Part shown: piece by piece, positions 5,810-11,045 of the stretch
Layout of the letters: every line of letters starts with the position of its first letter
How positions within the stretch are numbered: position 1 is the first letter of the stretch
Assembly: GCA_036311285.1 (NCBI GenBank)
Contig: JAXJQF010000116.1
Span: 1-11,045 of the forward strand
Origin: JAXJQF01 sp036311285
GTDB lineage: Bacteria; Pseudomonadota; Gammaproteobacteria; Enterobacterales; Succinivibrionaceae
Length of the DNA: 11,045 bases
Direction: 5' to 3'
Notes under the pieces: generated by a model
What the model was told of the DNA's origin: nothing
The model's input: only the letters and a program-made list of their open reading frames with translations
Database searches by the model: none
Position numbers and translations under genes: made by a program

Positions 5810-7003
5810 ATGTTTTTTGAGAAGATTGTAACAGCTCCTGCTGATCCTATACTTGGTTTAACTGAAGAGTTTAAGAATGATCCACGTCCTAATAAAATCA
5901 ATTTAGGTGTTGGTATTTATAAAACAAATGAAGGCAACACTCCTATTTTAAAGTGTGTTAAGAAAGCAGAAGAAATTATTTTTAAAACTGAAACTACAAA
6001 GAGCTATTTACCTATTGTTGGTTCTCCAGAATATGGTCAATTAGTACGTGAATTAATCTTTGGTGCTGATAGTGATGTAATTAAGAGTAATCGTGCTCGT
6101 ACATGTCAAGCTCCAGGTGGTACTGGTGCGTTAAGAATTGGTGCTGATTTCTTAAAGCAACAAGATGTTACTAAGAAAGTTTGGATTTCAGATCCTACAT
6201 GGGCTAACCACTTCCAAGTATTTGGAAAAGCTGGTTTAGAAACTGCTAAGTATCCTTACTACAATAAGGAAACTAACGGTTTAGATTTTGATGGTATGGT
6301 TAATACATTAAAAACAGCTTCTGCTGGTGACGTAGTTGTTGTTCATGCTTGCTGTCACAACCCAACAGGTATAGATCCTACTCCTGCTCAATGGGAAGAA
6401 TTAGCTAAGTTATTTGCTGAATTAAAGTTAATTCCATTCTTTGATTTTGCATACCAAGGTTTTGGTAATGGTATCGACGAAGATGCTGCAGGTATTCGTA
6501 CATTCTTAAAATATAACAATGAAATCTTAATTTCTAGCTCTTTCTCTAAGAACTTCGGTTTATACAACGAACGTATTGGTGCATTAACAATCGTTTCAGA
6601 AAACAGTGAAGTTGCAGATAGAGTATTCTCTCAAATGAAGGTTGCTGTTCGTGCAAACATTTCTAATCCTCCAGCTCATGGTGCTTTAATTGTTACAACT
6701 GTATTATCAAATCCAGAATTAAAGGCATTATGGATTGAAGAAGTTAAGGAAATGAGAGATCGTATTAAGGAAATGCGTGACCTATTTGTTGCTAAGTTAC
6801 AAGCTTTAGGCGTAAGCACAGACTTTAGCTTTATTGCAGAACAATATGGTATGTTCTCATTCTCTGGCTTAAACAAAGATCAAGTAGCTAGATTAAAAGA
6901 AGAATTTGGTATCTATATCGTTGGTAGTGGTAGAATCAGTGTTGCTGGTATTACTACTTCAAACATTGATCCTTTATGTGAAGCAATTGCTAAGGTTTTA
7001 TAA
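5810..7003 (+). CDS. aspC: Aspartate/aromatic aminotransferase (AspC)
   Basis: A cytosolic PLP enzyme that interconverts aspartate plus 2-oxoglutarate with oxaloacetate plus glutamate; close relatives (TyrB) also act on aromatic amino acids. It is 397 residues long, as expected for class I aminotransferase subfamily I-alpha. Visible residues are W131, N184 (HNPTG), D212 and Y215 (FDFAYQG), the Schiff-base lysine K247 (SSFSKNFG), the phosphate-binding R255, and the substrate carboxylate-binding R281 and R375 (GSGRISVAG). The opening FFEKIVTAPADPILGL closely follows E. coli AspC. TAGG at 5799-5802 precedes the ATG by seven bases. Codons are strongly biased to GGT, GCT, CGT and TTA relative to the next gene, a sign of high expression. 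A compact terminator follows. Confidence 0.95.
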   Translation: MFFEKIVTAPADPILGLTEEFKNDPRPNKINLGVGIYKTNEGNTPILKCVKKAEEIIFKTETTKSYLPIVGSPEYGQLVRELIFGADSDVIKSNRARTCQAPGGTGALRIGADFLKQQDVTKKVWISDPTWANHFQVFGKAGLETAKYPYYNKETNGLDFDGMVNTLKTASAGDVVVVHACCHNPTGIDPTPAQWEELAKLFAELKLIPFFDFAYQGFGNGIDEDAAGIRTFLKYNNEILISSSFSKNFGLYNERIGALTIVSENSEVADRVFSQMKVAVRANISNPPAHGALIVTTVLSNPELKALWIEEVKEMRDRIKEMRDLFVAKLQALGVSTDFSFIAEQYGMFSFSGLNKDQVARLKEEFGIYIVGSGRISVAGITTSNIDPLCEAIAKVL

Positions 7004-7033
7004 TTAGCAAAAAAACATAAGTTTTTGTAAAAG

Positions 7034-7060
7034 ATTAGGCTCATTTGAGCCTAATTTTTT
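7034..7060 (+). terminator. aspC intrinsic terminator
   Basis: The nine-base arms ATTAGGCTC (7034-7042) and GAGCCTAAT (7047-7055) pair perfectly around the loop ATTT and run directly into six T's. It begins about 30 bases after the aspC stop. This is a textbook rho-independent terminator. Confidence 0.93.
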
Positions 7061-7121
7061 ATATAACAATAAAAAAAATAATAAATACTAATAATAATTT
7101 ATAATAAGGCGACAAAATAAA

Positions 7122-8321
7122 ATGATAGTAACCATTATAAGGTTAATAAGCATGTTTGCGTGTGCGATATGTTTATTATCATTAAGTGCTTGTTCATATG
7201 TTTTATCATCTGTTATTCAAGAGTCTTTTAACGAGATTAACGAAGAAGAGATTGAAAAGTCTCAAGCGATAGGTTTTCTTTTAAAACTTAAATCAAAGAA
7301 ATATTTACTACAAAATCATAACACTACAGATCTTCAATCATCACTATTATTAACTATTCCTAACGTTATTTATAAAGCCTCTGTTTATTATTCTAATGAT
7401 TTAGGGGTAATAGACATTCATTTTTTAAAATTTAAAAATTATGATAACAATATTAAATCTAATTTCAATACTACGAACTATATACGAATATATTATGTTA
7501 CAAATTTAAACATGTATGTTGTAGAACATTACGGTAAACAGCAACAAGTGTATGTATTTGAAAAACTAGATAATGTCTTAGAAGTTGTTCCATTCAATGT
7601 AGCAAAGGATTTATATTTCTTGAATGATTTATATCTTAGAGGTTATAAAAAGGGTGAATTATATGATGAATATGCATTTAGAGAGGATGCATATGAAAAT
7701 AAAGAAGACAATAATATTAATGATGTTAGTATAAGTGATAGTAATATAAGTGATAGCTCTTTCTATGGCGAAATAGATAGTATTTTCAAGGAGACTACTA
7801 AAGTATTTAATGAAGTAACCTCCTATTGTAATAGGATGGTAAAACATTTAAAGGACAGATTAAGACAGTTTTACAGATATTATCTTCCAATTGATAGAAC
7901 CGTTAATTTACAACGTTGCAATGTAGATAGGGCGTATAAAAGTTTTAAGCATATCTATATTTTAAAAGAATGTATATCTGAAAGTAAGACAGAGTCTACA
8001 TTTTATAAGGTTACACGTTGGTCGCTCTTTAATAATAAGTTAGTATTTCCAAATAATTTTGATTTTATATCTTTATATAAGAATGATGTAATGGAAGGTA
8101 ACCACGTTGATTATCAAGCTGTTGGAGAGTATTCAATCTTTGAAACAGTTAATGTAATGTCTTTAAATATGGATAAACATAGGGTGGTTAACTCAAAATT
8201 ACATGAGGAGTTATTAAATATTTCTAATAATGGTATAAAAGATGTTATGTTTATCAAAAATTATGATAATTTAAGTGTTGTTAAAGATAGCATTAAAAGA
8301 AATATGATACATAATTATTAG
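7122..8321 (+). CDS. Putative outer-membrane lipoprotein of unknown family
   Basis: The 399-residue product starts with a type II signal peptide: Arg7, a hydrophobic core, and the lipobox LSAC with the lipidated cysteine at position 24. Serine at +2 predicts sorting to the outer membrane. The mature protein is rich in Asn, Asp, Tyr, Lys and Ile, with a charged segment after the anchor (NEINEEEIEKSQ), a probable beta-rich region (about 75-160) and an acidic Ser/Asp linker holding a short tandem repeat (about 203-213). No domain is recognised. AAGG at 7106-7109 lies 12 bases from ATG, rather far; ATG 7152 would leave too short a signal. Codons are AT-rich and less biased than in aspC, suggesting low expression or a fast-evolving lineage-specific gene. 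It is monocistronic and has its own terminator. Confidence 0.8.
   Translation: MIVTIIRLISMFACAICLLSLSACSYVLSSVIQESFNEINEEEIEKSQAIGFLLKLKSKKYLLQNHNTTDLQSSLLLTIPNVIYKASVYYSNDLGVIDIHFLKFKNYDNNIKSNFNTTNYIRIYYVTNLNMYVVEHYGKQQQVYVFEKLDNVLEVVPFNVAKDLYFLNDLYLRGYKKGELYDEYAFREDAYENKEDNNINDVSISDSNISDSSFYGEIDSIFKETTKVFNEVTSYCNRMVKHLKDRLRQFYRYYLPIDRTVNLQRCNVDRAYKSFKHIYILKECISESKTESTFYKVTRWSLFNNKLVFPNNFDFISLYKNDVMEGNHVDYQAVGEYSIFETVNVMSLNMDKHRVVNSKLHEELLNISNNGIKDVMFIKNYDNLSVVKDSIKRNMIHNY
7730..7756 (+). repeat. 15-bp in-frame tandem repeat in the lipoprotein gene
   Basis: TATAAGTGATAG occurs at 7730-7741 and again at 7745-7756, a period of 15 bases or five codons. It encodes the repeated SISDS/NISDS motif in the acidic linker. 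Two copies are few, but slippage here would lengthen or shorten the linker without breaking the frame. Confidence 0.5.
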
Positions 8322-8329
8322 TGTAAGAG

Positions 8330-8369
8330 TGTTAATGAGAAGTAAAATTATATTCTCATTAATATTTTT
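8330..8369 (+). terminator. Terminator of the lipoprotein gene
   Basis: A 12-bp stem (8330-8341 with 8353-8364, one G-U pair; core TTAATGAGAA/TTCTCATTAA) with an 11-base loop is followed by five T's. It lies just after the lipoprotein stop. The rest of the gap up to the next gene is AT-rich with no clear promoter. Confidence 0.8.
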
Positions 8370-8552
8370 AAAATACAGCTAATAAATTAGAAAATAAATA
8401 ATATTAATAATAATTTTGCTTAATGAGATAAATCTTGATTAATAATTCAAGAACTCTGTATCTAGTGGTTCAGTTTTAGATATTGTAGCTTAATATATAA
8501 GGGTTCATGAATTATGAGAATAATATATTTTAAATTCCCCTAAAGTATTATT

Positions 8553-8572
8553 TTAATATAACATTAATATAA
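8553..8572 (+). repeat. Direct repeat immediately upstream of glgX
   Basis: TTAATATAA occurs at 8553-8561 and 8564-8572, an 11-base period or about one helical turn. The second copy runs into the weak Shine-Dalgarno AAGAGA (8571-8576). The copies could be overlapping -10-like elements or a protein site. Chance is plausible in sequence this AT-rich. Confidence 0.25.
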
Positions 8573-8583
8573 GAGATTATTTT

Positions 8584-10671
8584 ATGCGATCAAGCAAGTA
8601 TGATGTTTCTGCAGGACACTGCCGCAAATTAGGTGCTACGATTGAAAAAGGCGGTGTAAATTTTGCGATATGGTGCGAAAAAGCATCAGTAATGGAGCTT
8701 CTTTTATTTAAGAGTGTTGATGATGATAATCCTGATATTATCGAATTAAGTAGTTTACAACACTTTAGTACTTACTACTGGCATGTTTTTGTGCCTGGTA
8801 TCAAAGAAGGTCAGTATTATGGTTGGCGTGTAAAAGAAATTCGTAAAGGGGTTTCTAAAACTGGCTTGATGGTTGATACTCAAAAGGTGTTATTAGATCC
8901 TTACGGTCTTCGTATTGTTTTTCCTAAAAATTACAATAGAACTTTAAATCAATTTGTTGGTTCTAATGTTGGTTTTTGTGCAAAAAGTGTTGTAGTTGAT
9001 CCGTATGATTATGATTGGGAAGACGATGTTCATCCAAAGATTCCTTTAAAGTCAAATATCATTTATGAAATGCATGTGGCTGGTTTTACGAAGCATGAAT
9101 CTTCAGGTCTTACTGCAAAGATTAGAGGTACATATAAAGGTGTAATTAAAAAGATACCTTATTTGAAGAAGCTTGGTATTAATGCAGTAGAACTTTTACC
9201 TATATTCCAATTTGATGAAAACGATGCTTCTCCTGGTCGTAAAAATTATTGGGGTTATAGCCCAATGGGATTCTTCTCAGTTCATGAGCAATATTCATCA
9301 GACAAAAGTATCATGGGACCTTTAAATGAATTTAGAGACATGGTTAAAGCTCTTCATAAGGCAGGTATTGAGGTTATATTGGATGTAGTTTATAACCATA
9401 CTTCTGAAGGCGATCATCATGGACCTTTATATTGTTTTAAGGGCCTAGATAATCAAGCGTTCTATATTCTTGATGAAAATGGTAATTATAAAAATTACTC
9501 AGGTTGTGGTAATACAATAAATTCATCTCATCCAATGGTAAAGAGATTGATTACTGATAGTTTACACTATTGGACAGAGATAATGCACGTTGATGGTTTT
9601 AGATTCGATTTAGCATGTATCTTGTCAAGAGATGTGACAGGAGAACCATTAAATGATCCACCAACAACCCTTGCTATTTCTACAGATAATCGTTTAGCTC
9701 ATGTTAAGTTAATTGCGGAACCATGGGATGCAGCTGGGATGTATCAAGTTGGTAAGATGGCAGGAGCAAAGTGGCGTGAATGGAATGGTATCTTTAGAGA
9801 TGATTTAAGAGGTTTTTTAAGAGGTGATAACGGCCATATTAAACGCTTAGTGAATCGTTTGTTGGGAAGTCCTGATATTTATGACCAAAATTGTATAGAC
9901 TCTCAAAAGAGTGTTAACTTTGTTACTTGTCATGATGGCTTTACTTTATGGGATTTGGTGTCTTATAACAATAAACATAACGAAGCAAATGGTGAAAATA
10001 ATCGAGATGGTTGTGATCATAATATTAGTTCTAATTATGGTATAGAAGGTCCAACCTCTAATAAGGATATTTTGAAGATTAGATTAAGACAAGCAAAGAA
10101 TTTCTTTACACTTAGTCTTTTTGCTCAAGGTACGCCAATGATTTTAATGGGTGATGAAGTGTTAAGAACCCAAAATGGTAATAATAACGCTTATTGTCAA
10201 GATGGTGATATTAGTTACCTTAAATGGGAATATACCCCAATGCAAGAAGAAATGTTGGAATTCGTTAAAACAATGATCCAATATAGAAAGAAGCGTGGTA
10301 TTGCTGCTCCTAAAAATATTAGAACTCTTGCAGATGTATTTGCTTCAAACTTTATGACATGGCACGGGATTAAACCAAACGAACCTGATTGGTCTGATAC
10401 TTCGCATTCAATAGGTTTGATATACTACTCATGGTCAAATCAATGCTACATCTATGTATTTATTAATGCATATTGGGAAGGTTTACATATTGAGTTGCCA
10501 ACAGTTCCTGGTACAGGTCATTGTCAATGGCATAGATTATGTGATACATCTTTAGAAGCTCCATATGATGTGGTACGAGATGTTAAGTCTGCTATTAAGA
10601 TAGGACATAGCTATTATTTAGAAAGTCGTTCAATCTTAGTATTATGCAGTGATAAGATGGAATTTAGATAG
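8584..10671 (+). CDS. glgX: Glycogen debranching enzyme, isoamylase/GlgX type
   Basis: This cytosolic GH13 enzyme hydrolyses alpha-1,6 branch links in glycogen, usually on limit dextrins left by glycogen phosphorylase. It has 695 residues: an N-terminal CBM48 domain (about 12-100), a catalytic barrel (about 155-545) and a C-terminal beta domain. Conserved regions are DVVYNH (267-272), GFRFDLA with nucleophile D342, IAEPWD with acid/base E379, and TCHD with transition-state D451, followed by YNNKHNEANGENNRDG. The segment from about 350 to the end, including WHGIKPNEPDWSDTS and the closing beta domain, reads like plant ISA3-type isoamylases rather than enteric GlgX. AAGAGA at 8571-8576 is seven bases from ATG. 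No other glycogen gene is in the window, so the usual glg operon context is absent. Confidence 0.92.
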   Translation: MRSSKYDVSAGHCRKLGATIEKGGVNFAIWCEKASVMELLLFKSVDDDNPDIIELSSLQHFSTYYWHVFVPGIKEGQYYGWRVKEIRKGVSKTGLMVDTQKVLLDPYGLRIVFPKNYNRTLNQFVGSNVGFCAKSVVVDPYDYDWEDDVHPKIPLKSNIIYEMHVAGFTKHESSGLTAKIRGTYKGVIKKIPYLKKLGINAVELLPIFQFDENDASPGRKNYWGYSPMGFFSVHEQYSSDKSIMGPLNEFRDMVKALHKAGIEVILDVVYNHTSEGDHHGPLYCFKGLDNQAFYILDENGNYKNYSGCGNTINSSHPMVKRLITDSLHYWTEIMHVDGFRFDLACILSRDVTGEPLNDPPTTLAISTDNRLAHVKLIAEPWDAAGMYQVGKMAGAKWREWNGIFRDDLRGFLRGDNGHIKRLVNRLLGSPDIYDQNCIDSQKSVNFVTCHDGFTLWDLVSYNNKHNEANGENNRDGCDHNISSNYGIEGPTSNKDILKIRLRQAKNFFTLSLFAQGTPMILMGDEVLRTQNGNNNAYCQDGDISYLKWEYTPMQEEMLEFVKTMIQYRKKRGIAAPKNIRTLADVFASNFMTWHGIKPNEPDWSDTSHSIGLIYYSWSNQCYIYVFINAYWEGLHIELPTVPGTGHCQWHRLCDTSLEAPYDVVRDVKSAIKIGHSYYLESRSILVLCSDKMEFR

Positions 10672-10739
10672 TTTTTAAATTACTTATAAATTGTTATTTA
10701 AAGTTTCTATAGAAAAATGAAGGGGATAATGAAAAATTT

Positions 10740-10799
10740 CCGCTATTTTGGATCTATAAAAAATATATATTATAGATTTTTATAGATCCAAAATAGCGG
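10740..10799 (+). other. 23-bp perfect inverted repeat after glgX
   Basis: Positions 10740-10762 (CCGCTATTTTGGATC, then TATAAAAA) are the exact reverse complement of 10777-10799, around a 14-base AT loop. It starts 69 bases after the glgX stop. A broken T-rich tail (TATTTGTTTT) follows on the + strand and AAATTTTTCATT on the - strand, so it may be a bidirectional terminator. The stem is much longer than the 9-16 bp stems used elsewhere in the window. An 18-codon frame (ATG 10729, TAG 10783, with AAGGGG just before it) runs into the stem, but it may be accidental. Confidence 0.7.
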
Positions 10800-10823
10800 T
10801 ATTTGTTTTAAGTTACAAAAACA

Positions 10824-10952
10824 ATGAATGTAAAAGGCTATAAGACGGTAGTTTTCTCTTTTGCTACGAGCAATACGAGCTAGTGGCTAACTCTAGTAAT
10901 CATTTTCGAGATTGTTACAAATCTCGAGTTAGGTGTTAAACCTTTGAATTAA
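10824..10952 (+). pseudogene. Possible remnant small gene interrupted by one TAG
   Basis: ATG at 10824 opens MNVKGYKTVVFSFATSNTS, stops at TAG 10881-10883, and the same frame then continues with WLTLVIIFEIVTNL and ends at TAA 10950-10952. Apart from the single TAG this gives 42 codons with a basic start and a hydrophobic second half, like a small membrane protein. The NVKGYKT opening recalls some small phage or holin-like membrane proteins, but this is an impression, not a match. No ribosome binding site is seen. The DNA is visibly less AT-rich than its surroundings, and it also holds hairpins, so an RNA explanation competes. Confidence 0.2.
10887..10932. other. Structured, GC-richer segment (candidate RNA element)
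   Basis: TTCGAGATT (10905-10913) pairs with AATCTCGAG (10920-10928) around GTTACA. An outer CTAACTC (10887-10893) pairs with GAGTTAG (10926-10932), sharing three bases with the inner stem. Just before it, ACGAGC is directly repeated at 10866-10871 and 10875-10880. The strand of any transcript is unclear: no convincing promoter is visible either way. Confidence 0.3.
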
Positions 10953-10997
10953 TTTTCATTTTCAACAATTATTGAATGAAATAGTTTTTTATATTGC

Positions 10998-11028
10998 AAA
11001 AAAAACAGGTCAAAATATTTTGACCTGT
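10998..11028 (-). terminator. 24-bp perfect palindrome, terminator-like on the minus strand
   Basis: ACAGGTCAAAAT at 11005-11016 is exactly mirrored by its complement at 11017-11028. Eight A's (10998-11005) lie on its left, so a minus-strand transcript would form the hairpin and then a U8 tract. It would therefore terminate a gene coming in from the right. On the + strand there is no T run, and the palindrome could instead be an operator for a gene starting beyond the edge. No minus-strand stop codon lies between the palindrome and the edge. Confidence 0.6.
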
Positions 11029-11040
11029 GAAACCAACAAT

Positions 11041-11045
11041 AAGGA
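11041..11045 (+). promoter_or_regulatory. Possible Shine-Dalgarno of a gene beyond the right edge
   Basis: The window ends in AAGGA, a good match to the anti-Shine-Dalgarno complement, after AT-rich sequence lacking a gene. It suggests a + strand start codon within about 6-10 bases outside the window. This conflicts with the minus-strand reading of the adjacent palindrome. It rests on five bases. Confidence 0.25.

Noticed and set aside
10704..10715. Palindrome TTTCTATAGAAA after glgX
   Set aside because: A 12-base AT-dominated palindrome with no loop and no positional support.
1..11045. CRISPR arrays, tRNA or rRNA genes, insertion sequences
   Set aside because: No regularly spaced repeats, no cloverleaf-like or rRNA-like segments, and no transposase motifs were seen on either strand.

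Overview
The window is AT-rich (about 30% G+C by eye) and carries seven clear genes, all on the + strand. Most are monocistronic: intergenic gaps of roughly 120-570 bp hold intrinsic-terminator hairpins and AT-rich promoters. The source is probably a Gammaproteobacterium. The acyltransferase is a recognisable LpxM (lipid A secondary acyltransferase) and the aminotransferase is close to enterobacterial AspC. Low G+C together with LuxS and aldo/keto-reductase sequences that read more like Bacillota/Bacteroidota versions would fit a host-associated, fermentative lineage such as Succinivibrionaceae or a low-GC Pasteurellales relative. The genus cannot be decided from the sequence.

Left part (1-2893): a possible C-terminal scrap of an upstream gene, then a strong terminator-type hairpin (149-192) only about 30 bp before a 698-residue KAP-family P-loop NTPase (225-2321). 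The KAP gene is followed by a 572-bp gap. That gap holds an 80-nt fold-back element (2346-2425) that encodes an 18-residue hydrophobic peptide and buries its Shine-Dalgarno sequence, then a possible broken small reading frame (2606-2780), and finally the luxS promoter region with an 8+8 bp palindrome.

Middle part (2894-7003): luxS (S-ribosylhomocysteine lyase, AI-2 synthesis), an aldo/keto reductase, lpxM and aspC. These are housekeeping functions: methyl-cycle detoxification and quorum signal, carbonyl reduction, outer-membrane lipid A maturation, and aspartate/glutamate transamination. aspC has a near-consensus sigma70 promoter and GGT/GCT/CGT-rich codons, so it is probably the most strongly expressed gene here.

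Right part (7004-11045): an unrecognised 399-residue lipoprotein with a clear lipobox, then an isoamylase/GlgX-type glycogen debranching enzyme whose C-terminal half resembles plant ISA3-type isoamylases more than enteric GlgX. The last 374 bp contain no intact gene but are rich in structure. They hold a 23-bp perfect inverted repeat, a 42-codon frame interrupted by one TAG within a locally GC-richer patch, and a 24-bp perfect palindrome flanked by eight A's, followed by AAGGA at the very edge.

No rRNA, tRNA, CRISPR array, transposase or complete phage gene was seen. The strongest candidate for something undescribed is the hairpin-encoded hydrophobic peptide behind the KAP NTPase. Next are the structured segments of the last 374 bp. 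None of these can be confirmed from sequence alone.
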